Below are positions 25,656 through 34,143 of a DNA stretch of 54,306 nt, one piece after another. Location: assembly GCF_016056305.1 (NCBI RefSeq), contig NZ_JAECZC010000004.1, positions 1 through 54,306 of the forward strand. Reading direction: 5' to 3'. Position numbers and translations under genes: made by a program. The stretch comes from Amazonocrinis nigriterrae CENA67. GTDB taxonomy: Bacteria; Cyanobacteriota; Cyanobacteriia; Cyanobacteriales; Nostocaceae. How positions within the stretch are numbered: the stretch's first letter is position 1; every line of letters begins with the position of its first letter. Below the pieces are notes generated by a model. It was not told where the DNA came from. It ran no database searches and saw only the letters and a program-made list of their open reading frames with translations.

Positions 25656-28600
25656 CTACACCACAACAACAGCGATCGCTCCTCCTAATGCGGCGAAAAT
25701 AGCTGAAACGATGGCTGTGGCAAATAACCACCAAGCTGCTGTAGCTGCGGCTTTGCGGGTTTCTTCTGCTTGCCGCTGTGCTTGGTGCTTCACTTCTTCT
25801 AGGCGGCGTTGTGCTTCGTGTTGTAGGCGTTCTGCACGTTGCAGGACTGTGTTGCGGGCGCGTTCAATTTGGTCAATGATGCGGTTGGCATCTTCTTCGG
25901 AGATATCCTCACGGGAACTCATAATTGCCACTAAGGTATCGCGGTTGAAAGAAGACAAGCGATCGCGCAATGCCTCAAATCCAGCTTGGGGATCATCAAA
26001 CAATTGGCGCACATCCCGCTTAATTCCGTCATAGTTGAGTTCTGGGCGATCCAAGGAGTTGAGATAGTAGCGGATGCGTTCAAAAACCCCATCGATGACA
26101 TCTTGAATCTTTCTTTGGATACTCCGCACTTGTTCGACAAACTGCTCGCGTACCGATATGATATTATCGGCAATTTTTGCTGCTTCTTCATCTGTAATAT
26201 CTTCCCGAATTTTCAGCAAAGCGATAATTGTCGAACGGTCAAAATGAGACAAGCGATCGCTCAAACTCTCAATCCCGACTCGCGGATCATGCAATAATAA
26301 TTGCACATCGCGTTTGATACTTTCTGGGTTGAGTTCTTCTTTCCCTGTTTGCCGCAAGTACTCTTCTAAATAAGCTTGGAAATTCTTTACTCTTTGCTGG
26401 GTGCGGGTGGCGAGGCGACGCGGCGCACGCACAATATTACGAATCGAAGTCTGCACAGAGTCAATAACTTCATTGACTTGCTGTTCACTCAAATCTTGAC
26501 GTTGACTGAGCAATTTCACCAAAGTATCCCTGTCTACCTGGGATAAGCGACGGCGCAGTGCGATCGCTCCTTCTTTGGGGTTTTCAAACAGTCGGTTAAA
26601 ATCTCGTTGAATGCCTTCGGGGTTGAGTTCTGCTTTGCCAGTATTCCGCAAGTAATCTGCAATTGTCGTCGTCACTGTGTCGTATTGTTCCTTAGCTTTG
26701 TCTCTTAAAGCTAGGGGTGCATGGCGGACACTATGCCAAGATTCTTCAACGGTATCAATGATTTGATTAACTTGGTGTTCGCTCAAATCTTGGCGCTGAC
26801 TCAACAATTGTACTAAGGTATCGCGGTCAAAGCGAGACAAGCGAGCGCGAATTGCGGCAATTCCAGCTTGGGGGTCTTCCAGCAACCTCTTGAGATCGGC
26901 GCGGATGGCATCGGGGTTTAATTCTGCTTTGCCGGTGTTACGCAGATATGACTCTACATTCAACCACAAAGTTTCTGCTTGATATTGTGCTTGTTTTGCC
27001 AATCCTTTGGATTCTATCAAGACGCGATCGCGCTGTTTTTCCAATTCATCGAGAATGCTTTCGGCTTCGTATGACTGAATATCGATACGTTGTAGCAGTA
27101 TCCTCCGCAATTGTTCACGGTCAAATTGTGCCAGTCGCCGTGAGAGGGTTTCATAATCTGCGTCTGGGTCTGCCAATAAAGGTTTAAGACCCCGTTCAAT
27201 GCCTTCGGGTGTTAAATCTGTCTTGGCTGTCACCAGCAGATAACTTTCTACTCGCCGTTGCAGATCTTGTACTATCTCTCTTTCTTCTTCAGCAGTTACC
27301 GTTATTACCACTGATTGACGGACAGCTTCTAGTTGGTCTGCAATGTGCTGAATTTGGGCTTGGGTCAGGAGTCCCCGTTCTTGCAGGATTTTGACAAAAT
27401 CGTTGCGAGAAAGGCGATTTAGTTCTCTACGGACTGTACCAGGGTCTGCTGCTGGGTCGTAGATAACATCACGAAATTCTTGGGCAATTCTTTCCGGACT
27501 CAGTTGCCAAGCAAAGGTGTTGTGCAGGTAATTCTCCACATCGGCGCGGATGGGGCTGTAGGGTTGTGATGGTGTGGGTAACCCTAGTCTATCAGCTTGT
27601 TCTGTGGCTTTGTCTTTGGCGGTGGCAAGCGATCGCAATATTTTTTCCACATCCAAATCTGACAAGTCTGTTCTGCCCAACACAATGCCAGTCAGGGCGG
27701 TTATTCCTTGCTGGAGTGTCTGCTGAATTGGCCCTGGAGTAGCTTTTTGGTCTGTTTCTTTGGGGGAACGGGTTTCAGCAATTAGCCGATCTAGCTTGGC
27801 GTTGAGTTCATCTGTCTTGGTTTGTCCTGGCGGTAGTGATTTAAGATAGTCAATCAATTCGCCTAAGCGATCTTGAGTGGGTTTTTGCTGGCTTAGTACT
27901 TGCTGCCATACATTATATAGTGTATCAGCGATGCGGCTAACGTCTCGTTTAGAAAGGTCGGTGCGGCTGCTGACTAACTCAATAAACTTTTGGCGGTCGA
28001 TGTTACGCAGGTCTGGACTACCTGCGATCGCTTGCAGTTGGGGGTCGTTGAGTAATCTTTCAAACTCTGTGCGAATCCTGGATAGGTCTAGTTCTGGGGG
28101 ACGCAGCCTATCTAGATAATCTTCGATGTTCTCCCGGATACTAGCCGGATCAATAGCACTACTTAATTCACGACGTACAGCGGAGGCGGCGGCTTCAGCG
28201 GTGGCTACTACTTGCTGATTTACAGCTTTTGCGCCGAGTGCAGCCGTGGCTGTGCCCATAATCGCCTGAAAGCCGGAGGTTGCGGTGTTGACTACCGAAC
28301 CAATCAAGGAACCCACTGTGGTGGAACTCACCCACATAAGTAGTAAAAAGTAAGCACCCCAAATGACTAACCCTAAAATCGCTCCTAACCTGGGGTCAAA
28401 AATCACCAAGCTTAATTTTACTGCTAAGAAAGAAGCGATTAATAAGGCGATCGTCACAGTGACTAATGTCCAAATACCCACTGCGGTGCCGATTTTGCGA
28501 ATCGTACCTCCAAAACTTCCGGCTTCCCCACTATCTGAATCTGATGGACGCCCCAAGTAGGAAATACCGGCTGCAACTGAGAGGTTAGTTAATACTAATT

Positions 28601-28769
28601 GGAAAGCAAAAGCTAGAATCACCCCGGAGATTAAAGCGACAAAAAAACGCGGCCCCGAAGTGAGAACTGATGCCTCCGCTGGTGATACATCTGGAACGCC
28701 TACTCGATTTTGTGCCAACCATAATAGTGGCTTGTAGAGTCCCAACATGATTTCTGTACATTGAAACAT
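25656..28769 (-). CDS. Large membrane protein with about eight ~98-residue tandem helical repeats
   Basis: A 1037-residue protein. Three hydrophobic segments lie in residues about 40-165 (FFVALISGVILAFAFQLVL; GIWTLVTVTIALLIASFLAV; GAILGLVIWGAYFLLLM), and a hydrophobic stretch closes the protein (WWLFATAIVSAIFAALGGAI). Between them is an array with the unit YLRNTGKAELNPE..I..D....L..DP..G...LR.RLS.FDRDTLV.LLSQR.DLSE..V..IID. The FDRDTLV-type core recurs near positions 25935, 26230, 26528, 26822, 27110, 27395 and 27985, with a decayed unit near 27690. The start has an AAGGAA box. I know no function; a helical scaffold or envelope/thylakoid structural role is inference. Confidence 0.85.
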   Translation of the reverse strand: MFQCTEIMLGLYKPLLWLAQNRVGVPDVSPAEASVLTSGPRFFVALISGVILAFAFQLVLTNLSVAAGISYLGRPSDSDSGEAGSFGGTIRKIGTAVGIWTLVTVTIALLIASFLAVKLSLVIFDPRLGAILGLVIWGAYFLLLMWVSSTTVGSLIGSVVNTATSGFQAIMGTATAALGAKAVNQQVVATAEAAASAVRRELSSAIDPASIRENIEDYLDRLRPPELDLSRIRTEFERLLNDPQLQAIAGSPDLRNIDRQKFIELVSSRTDLSKRDVSRIADTLYNVWQQVLSQQKPTQDRLGELIDYLKSLPPGQTKTDELNAKLDRLIAETRSPKETDQKATPGPIQQTLQQGITALTGIVLGRTDLSDLDVEKILRSLATAKDKATEQADRLGLPTPSQPYSPIRADVENYLHNTFAWQLSPERIAQEFRDVIYDPAADPGTVRRELNRLSRNDFVKILQERGLLTQAQIQHIADQLEAVRQSVVITVTAEEEREIVQDLQRRVESYLLVTAKTDLTPEGIERGLKPLLADPDADYETLSRRLAQFDREQLRRILLQRIDIQSYEAESILDELEKQRDRVLIESKGLAKQAQYQAETLWLNVESYLRNTGKAELNPDAIRADLKRLLEDPQAGIAAIRARLSRFDRDTLVQLLSQRQDLSEHQVNQIIDTVEESWHSVRHAPLALRDKAKEQYDTVTTTIADYLRNTGKAELNPEGIQRDFNRLFENPKEGAIALRRRLSQVDRDTLVKLLSQRQDLSEQQVNEVIDSVQTSIRNIVRAPRRLATRTQQRVKNFQAYLEEYLRQTGKEELNPESIKRDVQLLLHDPRVGIESLSDRLSHFDRSTIIALLKIREDITDEEAAKIADNIISVREQFVEQVRSIQRKIQDVIDGVFERIRYYLNSLDRPELNYDGIKRDVRQLFDDPQAGFEALRDRLSSFNRDTLVAIMSSREDISEEDANRIIDQIERARNTVLQRAERLQHEAQRRLEEVKHQAQRQAEETRKAAATAAWWLFATAIVSAIFAALGGAIAVVVV

Positions 28770-29287
28770 TGTATTTCCTTGTTCTAACTTTAAGTTTGGG
28801 GAATTAAGAATTTATTGATGAGAAGCAACTCTGTATATATCTCTGTATCTATGGCAATACCTAACTCTTGTAGCTTACAGAATCGTAGAATTTAGGCGCT
28901 TTCAGCATCTCTCTAAAGTTTGAAAACTATATCTAGCGATAGATAGAACTTTGATTATCTAACGAAAGAATTTGTCATCTAATTCACTGTTGATGATGTA
29001 GTGAAAAAGCTTACTCTTTACTGAAAATTCGCCTGCTATTTTAATGGCTTAATAACAGGTAATTTATTTCTTTAATTTATAGTTTACTCACAATTCAGTT
29101 ATCAAAGCTTTACATTTATTTACAAGTACTAACTTTTTTATCACCTCCTCAAGGCGGATTTGTCAGCACCGATAAGTTCCTGATAATCGTCCACAAGAAG
29201 TGCCTGTATATTGTGCCTAGAGGCGGAAAGCAACTGACTGATAAATAGCTAACTTAAAGTTAAGTAACAAATTGTTCAGGACAAAAA
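28770..29287. other. Divergent promoter region upstream of the HLIP genes
   Basis: 518 bases between the repeat membrane protein (leftward) and the HLIP cluster (rightward). It contains an HLR1-like box at 29109-29126. No reading frame of note. Confidence 0.6.
29109..29126 (+). promoter_or_regulatory. HLR1-type box (RpaB binding site) upstream of HLIP genes
   Basis: TTTACATT, two bases, TTTACAAG: two direct TTTACA half-sites with the spacing of the HLR1 consensus, with only the final base off. RpaB binds HLR1 to repress high-light genes, including hli genes, in low light. The box lies 162 bases upstream of the first HLIP start. Confidence 0.65.
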
Positions 29288-29491
29288 ATGGAATCTCGGT
29301 TATCCACAGATTTGCCAACAATTTCTAGAGAATACAAAGGTAGCGATCGCAATGGTTTTGTATTTGGCTGGACACCCCAAGCTGAAGTTTGGAACGGTTG
29401 TTTTGCCATAATTAGCGTTCTTGCTAATCTACTTTGGCATTTAGTTGGCTATAGCTTAGTTCGAGATATTTCCAGCCTGATTAGTTACTAG
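29288..29491 (+). CDS. High-light-inducible protein, divergent copy
   Basis: A 67-residue HLIP/SCP-type protein: a soluble N-terminus, then FGWTPQAEVWNGCFAIISVL and a single membrane span. The chlorophyll-binding pattern of the family is E-x-x-N-x-R; here E and N remain but Arg is replaced by Cys, and the following M-I-G-F is I-I-S-V. The two downstream copies keep the canonical motif, so this one may have lost or changed pigment binding. An AGGA box precedes the ATG. It is first in a three-gene array. Confidence 0.85.
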   Translation: MESRLSTDLPTISREYKGSDRNGFVFGWTPQAEVWNGCFAIISVLANLLWHLVGYSLVRDISSLISY

Positions 29492-29536
29492 AAAATCAAA
29501 TATTTAAAAATTAGGTTGATTCGGGAGGAAAAAACA

Positions 29537-29749
29537 ATGGAAACTCGTGAAAATCGTCCATCTACTGATATACCACCTGTTGCTACAGCTTACAATGGTC
29601 GTGATCGCAATGAATTTCTGTTTGGCTGGACACCTCAAGCTGAAATTTGGAATGGTCGTTTTGCCATGATTGGTTTTATAGCTTACTTACTTTGGGATTT
29701 AGTTGGCTATAGCGTAGTTCGTGATATTTTGCACTTGATTCGTTACTAG
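29537..29749 (+). CDS. High-light-inducible protein (HLIP/SCP)
   Basis: A 70-residue thylakoid single-helix protein with the canonical motif FGWTPQAEIWNGRFAMIGF, where E, N and R are the chlorophyll-binding positions. HLIPs bind chlorophyll and carotenoid, dissipate excess energy and assist photosystem II assembly. ATG at 29537 is chosen because GGAGG lies just upstream, rather than the TTG at 29516. It is nearly identical to the next gene, and matching 3' flanks show a tandem duplication. Confidence 0.93.
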   Translation: METRENRPSTDIPPVATAYNGRDRNEFLFGWTPQAEIWNGRFAMIGFIAYLLWDLVGYSVVRDILHLIRY

Positions 29750-29864
29750 AAAAGTAAACAAAAGCTTTGCTGAGTGTTAACAGTCAACAGTCAACAACTT
29801 GAATCGAAATCATTTCTTTCTTTAAGTTTACTGAAAATTCACCTTAATTTAGGAGTAGAAAACA

Positions 29865-30077
29865 ATGGCAACCCGTGAAACTCGTCCATCCAGTGACTTA
29901 CCAGCTGTTGCACCAGAATACAATGGTGTAGACCGTAATGCTTTTCTTTTCGGCTGGACACCCCAAGCTGAAATTTGGAACGGTCGTTTTGCAATGATTG
30001 GCTTTATAGCTTATTTACTTTGGGATTTAGCTGGCTATAGTGTAGTTCGTGATGTTTTGCACTTGATTGGTTACTAG
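29865..30077 (+). CDS. High-light-inducible protein (HLIP/SCP), recent duplicate
   Basis: A 70-residue protein differing from the preceding HLIP at few positions. It keeps AEIWNGRFAMIGF with the E-x-x-N-x-R chlorophyll site and the same membrane helix. A TAGGAG box lies upstream. The bases after the stop (TACTAGAAAAGTAAACAAA then a GTTAACAGTC repeat) match those after the previous gene, so the duplication included flanking DNA. Light regulation probably comes from the HLR1 box upstream of the array or from a local promoter in the 115-base spacer. Confidence 0.93.
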   Translation: MATRETRPSSDLPAVAPEYNGVDRNAFLFGWTPQAEIWNGRFAMIGFIAYLLWDLAGYSVVRDVLHLIGY

Positions 30078-30100
30078 AAAAGTAAACAAAAACTTTACTG

Positions 30101-30151
30101 ACTGTTAACAGTCATCAGTCAACAGTCATCAGTTATCAATCATCAGTTAAC
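30101..30151. repeat. Short tandem repeat of CAGTCATCAGTCAA type
   Basis: Units of CATCAGT/CAACAGT follow the third HLIP gene; a shorter version follows the second. The last bases include the stop codon of the convergent histidine kinase gene. Confidence 0.7.
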
Positions 30152-31262
30152 TAACTGGTCTTGGCAGGCGGAACCAAAATCTGGAACCGCCTGTTTGACG
30201 TGGGGAATACCCAATTTCACCTCCCCAGCGTTCAACTGTAATTCGGCAAAAATAAAGACCTAATCCAACTCTCCCTGATTTATCTTTGCCTTGAGAAAAC
30301 TTTTGAAATAAAGTATTTACCATCTCTGGTGCTACACCGCCTCCCTCATCATCTACAGCTAAAAGAATATACACACCATCTGCTTGTAAATCAATTACCA
30401 CAGTAGATTCTGGGGGACTATGGCGATAAGCATTTTCTACAATATTTGAAATTACCCTATCTAAACGCAATTTCTCTCCCACAACTTTCCAGTCTGCTTC
30501 CATGTCAATGTTAGCAGCTAGCTGCAACTGCTTATTGTTAAGTACAAAATTAGGCTTCAAAAGCGAAATCACTTCTTGTGCAGAACTTAATATATTTGGT
30601 GCATTCTCAATATCCACAGTGAAAGCTTCCATTGATAACGCCTCAGCAGAAAATACATCTAATATGTTCTTAATTAGCATTTCTTGCTGAATAGATTGCT
30701 TTCTTGCAAGTTCTAAAAAATCTTTTCCTTTAGGAGTCAAATTTTCAAACTCCAACAGAGCTAAACAGCAATTGATAGCACTTAATTGTCCCGCTAAATC
30801 ATGGACAATACAATGGATTAATACATCTTTTTTTTGACTCTCCTTGATTAATTTCTGATAATCTAATTCGTTTGCTCTAGCTTTTTGGAGAATATATTGC
30901 TTGTTGGTGAATTCGTATTCTAATAATTCAATTAATAAGATTTTTTTCACACCCATGCAAATTGCATAAGCTTCAAATTGGTATTCTTTACCAGTTAAAT
31001 CTAATTCACCCCATAAACCTGAACTCAGCTTAATACCTTGATTTATCTGCCAAAACTCTTCTGCATTCACAAGAAAATTTCCTAAAAAAGGAAACTCTTC
31101 CTGTGATATTACTATATCTATACCTGATGTAAATTTTTGATATAAAAAACGATTAAACCAGTTTGGTACATTTCCAGCAATTCTGAATAAGCCATTATTA
31201 ACTCGCTCTAATACTAAAATATTCAAGCTAGCAAACAGCTCAGACATGATAGAGTTATTCAT
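30147..31262 (-). CDS. Soluble histidine kinase of the GTPase operon
   Basis: A 371-residue kinase with no membrane span. Residues about 10-115 form a PAS-like sensory region ending in KKILLIELLEYEF, followed by a short coiled coil. The phospho-His is H154 in IVHDLAGQLSAINC. A complete ATPase domain follows (VISNIVENAYRHSP; DDEGGGV; GLGLYFCRITVERWGG). It is the last gene of a five-gene minus-strand operon, 39 bases after the PAS-like gene. No response regulator is adjacent, so its partner is elsewhere. Its PAS-like N-terminus resembles the preceding small protein in layout, hinting at pairing between them. No clear ribosome binding site at either M1 or M6. Confidence 0.87.
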   Translation of the reverse strand: MNNSIMSELFASLNILVLERVNNGLFRIAGNVPNWFNRFLYQKFTSGIDIVISQEEFPFLGNFLVNAEEFWQINQGIKLSSGLWGELDLTGKEYQFEAYAICMGVKKILLIELLEYEFTNKQYILQKARANELDYQKLIKESQKKDVLIHCIVHDLAGQLSAINCCLALLEFENLTPKGKDFLELARKQSIQQEMLIKNILDVFSAEALSMEAFTVDIENAPNILSSAQEVISLLKPNFVLNNKQLQLAANIDMEADWKVVGEKLRLDRVISNIVENAYRHSPPESTVVIDLQADGVYILLAVDDEGGGVAPEMVNTLFQKFSQGKDKSGRVGLGLYFCRITVERWGGEIGYSPRQTGGSRFWFRLPRPVS

Positions 31263-31301
31263 AAGTTACAACTACCATAATCAATCAATCTTAGCTTTTG
31301 T

Positions 31302-31703
31302 TTACTGATTTGGGATTTTAGTTAATTTTTCTCGTAATAAGCTGCAATCATTTGTAATTTGTTGAATGAGTGATAGTTGCTTTTCATTCCAAGTACTATC
31401 TAATAACAATACCCAGTCTCCCTCGTCTGAGGGAAAGATATGAATATCTGCACAAATTCCGTACTCTGTTTTTATCAAAGGTAAAAATAGGGGAATATCA
31501 TCCAAAGGCAGTAAACCTTCCAAGAAAAAAACTTGCTCACCTATATTCTCTCCTTTGCGGAGGTTCGTAATTCCAAATTCTACCAGCTTACCGCCCCAAG
31601 CCACAAGATAACCATCTTTGTTGACTAACAGATACGCCAGTGAACGCGTTTCTAAGAGGAAATTTACAATATAGTGAATTATAGGAGCAGGGATATCTAC
31701 CAT
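31302..31703 (-). CDS. PAS-like small protein of the GTPase operon
   Basis: A 133-residue protein with a PAS-like strand-helix order: YLLVNKDGYLVAWGGKLVEF, then GENIGEQVFFLEGLLPLDDI (about 51-70) and a closing strand GDWVLLLDSTWNEKQLSLIQ with a short helical tail. This F-L-E-G-L-L-P ... W-V-L-L-L-D-S pattern occurs, as I recall, as a sensory module next to cyclases and kinases in other bacteria. Its start codon abuts the GTPase stop (TAAATG), indicating translational coupling. It may present a signal to, or regulate, the GTPase or the kinase; this is inference from order. Confidence 0.7.
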   Translation of the reverse strand: MVDIPAPIIHYIVNFLLETRSLAYLLVNKDGYLVAWGGKLVEFGITNLRKGENIGEQVFFLEGLLPLDDIPLFLPLIKTEYGICADIHIFPSDEGDWVLLLDSTWNEKQLSLIQQITNDCSLLREKLTKIPNQ

Positions 31704-32201
31704 TTACCCATCCAATATTTTTTTTGCAATAGTTTGGAAAACTTCTTCTACACCTAGTCCATTTTTAGCACTGGTTTTCATCACAGTCCAACCCTTCTGA
31801 ATTACAGCATCTATTTCTGTAGTTTCAATTTCCCATTCTTCTGTCATATCCCATTTGTTAAGTACTAAGATGAAGGGAACTTGACCAAGGGTATTTTCTA
31901 CTCTTGTTTGCAAATCAAAAGCTTTTTCAAGAGTATTGTTTCGGGTACCATCAACAACTAATAAGTAAGCAGATGAACCCCGTAAGTAAGACATACGTAC
32001 TTTTTGAAATTCGTCTTCTCCATGAATATCCCAAAGTATCAAATTTATTTTTTTTGCTTGAATATCTATCGTTTTTTTATCAATCTTGACACCCACTGTA
32101 GTATAGTATTTTTCCGAAAAAATGCTATTAACAAACCGCGACACTAAACTAGTTTTACCTGTGGCAAATGCACCTACCATACAAATTTTTTTCTGGATCA
32201 T
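31704..32201 (-). CDS. Ras/Rab-like small GTPase
   Basis: A 165-residue small GTPase of the Ras superfamily, Rab-like in sequence. All G motifs are present: P-loop GAFATGKT (10-17), switch I T35, W-D-I-H-G-E-D (57-63), NKWD (115-118) and TSAK (143-146). At the position of Ras Gln61 there is Glu62, so the hydrolysis residue is changed. There is no C-terminal prenylation Cys, so membrane attachment must be indirect. It is encoded between an OmpA-domain membrane protein and the PAS-like protein with which it is translationally coupled. Bacterial proteins of this class, such as MglA, act as polarity or motility switches; the role here is unknown. Confidence 0.93.
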   Translation of the reverse strand: MIQKKICMVGAFATGKTSLVSRFVNSIFSEKYYTTVGVKIDKKTIDIQAKKINLILWDIHGEDEFQKVRMSYLRGSSAYLLVVDGTRNNTLEKAFDLQTRVENTLGQVPFILVLNKWDMTEEWEIETTEIDAVIQKGWTVMKTSAKNGLGVEEVFQTIAKKILDG

Positions 32202-32237
32202 ACAATGTTTTTCCTACTCTCCATTCCTTACTCCCTT

Positions 32238-34037
32238 TTAATTAGTGGTATCAGTCACGAATACTTGAAAAGATACTCTCCGATTAGCTGTTTCAGCTTT
32301 TAATGTCAATTCTGGCTTCCAAGGTAGCTTAGAACCCACACCTACGACTTTAAATTTACTGGTATCGATGCCTTGAGATTTTAAATAAGATAGGATTTTA
32401 TCTGCACGATTTTGACTGAGGAGCAGGTTTTCCTGTTCTGTTCCCGCTGCATTGGTGTGTCCTATTATTTCTACTCTTACATTTTTATCTAGATACTTGG
32501 CACTATCCAAAAGCTTTTGGATATTTAACACTAACTGAGGCAGTTTAATAGCTTCACCAGGGTTTAACTCTATTGTGCCTTCTGCAAAAAATAATTTTTC
32601 TTGTTCTATTTCTTTAATATATGTTTGTAAGTTAAGTAGTTCAATGTCTACAATATTTTTGTCTTGAAATTGAGTAATTGCTGGAATGGATCGCCATAAA
32701 TTACGAGCTTCTAAAATCCATTTACGAGGTGCGTAGCCTGTAGCATAAAGAATACCATTGTTATCAAATTGAAAAGATACAGTTTTAGGCGGTTGCAACA
32801 AAACCTTAACTCTTTTTATAGTCAATTCCGGTTCTAAAGATAGGTAAGGTTTCCACTGGCTAATGACTGTTTTCGGATTGAGATTTGCTTGTTGTATCAA
32901 AGTATTGGGATCTACTGCTAATGGGTCGCGCATTCCCATAATGAAATGTTTTCCATTGTGTTGCTTGGTGTTAATCACAATAATTCCGGGTTGAGAGTTG
33001 AGTTTTTCAAGATAGGCTTGCCATCGGAGATGTTCACGAATCATAAAAAAGCTCCAAATACCACATGCGATCGCTATTGTACCTAAGCAAGACCATGCAT
33101 AAGTATAATTATTTTTCTGGGAAGTAGGTTTATACTGAACTGCCAGACAGGCTTCTAGATAAGGTATGCTTGCTTTAAATGGTTCTGTTTCTCCTGCAAA
33201 AGCCTTAATTTCTTCCCCCAGCTTGAGATGAATTTTTTCTATGGCGTCTTGAAAAACTAACCTTAATTCTTGGGGCGGGTTTCCCCGGATACTACCTGCT
33301 ATAATTGCTTGCGGCCCTTCTTCAACCAAAATAGTGAGTTCTCCCAAGCGCAAACTTTTCAATGCATCTTCTTTTCTGATGCTGAACGAATCTCTGACAA
33401 AATCACCAATAGCTGTCAACATGGCAGAAACTAAATCTGGATCTTGAGTAGCTATCTGTTTAACCATCACATGTTGCAGTAATAATCCAGTTTTTTTATG
33501 AATTAGAAATACTTGTTCTACTCGGTAAATTAACGTCCGCAGCAGCACAATTTCTGCAAATGATTTACCCGTGCGTCGCGCTTCTAACCTCCACTTAAAA
33601 CTTTCAACTGACAAGCTATTTTCCAAGGTTTGATTCAGAGATTGAATCATCTGCTCAAGTGCTGTGGAAATCGCCTTGCGTGTGGCTGGGCCAATGATAG
33701 GAAAAAACGCTTCTGAAAGTACATTTTCGTCTTGTTGAACAGAAGTTTTAATTGCTTCTTCCACAGTTGGTACTATTGCTTCAACCAGTTGTTTATCTTG
33801 TTTTGACCGCATAATTAAAGCTTCTGGAAGCAGGCGGCTGATATCTTCTGGTTGAATTTGAGGATTATTTAATCGCTCATAGAGTTTGTTAAGTTCGGTT
33901 GGCTCAATTCCAAAAAGCAAACTGCGAAGTGTAGTGAGTTCATCGTTAAGTTGTGGTTCTTTGTTACTCGAAGATTGACTGTTGCTACTTGTAGCTTCAG
34001 GAGGTACTTTCGGTTTTTGATTTAAGGAATCACTCAT
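32238..34037 (-). CDS. OmpA-domain membrane protein of the GTPase operon
   Basis: A protein of about 599 residues. The N-terminal half is helical and cytoplasmic in character (starting with a Ser/Asn-rich tail and LRSLLFGIEPTELNKLYERL). A single membrane span lies near residues 315-340 (LGTIAIACGIWSFFMI). A periplasmic part follows, ending in an OmpA-like peptidoglycan-binding domain (FFAEGTIELNPGEAIKLPQL; VEIIGHTNAAGTEQENLLLS; NRADKILSYL; ANRRVSFQV). This topology would anchor the complex to the cell wall. ATG at 34037 (M-S-D-S-L) is preferred over an in-frame TTG five codons upstream. It lies 36 bases upstream of the GTPase gene. Confidence 0.88.
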   Translation of the reverse strand: MSDSLNQKPKVPPEATSSNSQSSSNKEPQLNDELTTLRSLLFGIEPTELNKLYERLNNPQIQPEDISRLLPEALIMRSKQDKQLVEAIVPTVEEAIKTSVQQDENVLSEAFFPIIGPATRKAISTALEQMIQSLNQTLENSLSVESFKWRLEARRTGKSFAEIVLLRTLIYRVEQVFLIHKKTGLLLQHVMVKQIATQDPDLVSAMLTAIGDFVRDSFSIRKEDALKSLRLGELTILVEEGPQAIIAGSIRGNPPQELRLVFQDAIEKIHLKLGEEIKAFAGETEPFKASIPYLEACLAVQYKPTSQKNNYTYAWSCLGTIAIACGIWSFFMIREHLRWQAYLEKLNSQPGIIVINTKQHNGKHFIMGMRDPLAVDPNTLIQQANLNPKTVISQWKPYLSLEPELTIKRVKVLLQPPKTVSFQFDNNGILYATGYAPRKWILEARNLWRSIPAITQFQDKNIVDIELLNLQTYIKEIEQEKLFFAEGTIELNPGEAIKLPQLVLNIQKLLDSAKYLDKNVRVEIIGHTNAAGTEQENLLLSQNRADKILSYLKSQGIDTSKFKVVGVGSKLPWKPELTLKAETANRRVSFQVFVTDTTN

Positions 34038-34143
34038 TGCCAAAATCCCCAATTGGGGATGGGGAGCAGGGGAAGCAGGGGAGATGGGAAGATGAGGGAA
34101 CTAAGAGAATAACTACTGACAAATGACAACTGACAACTGACTA

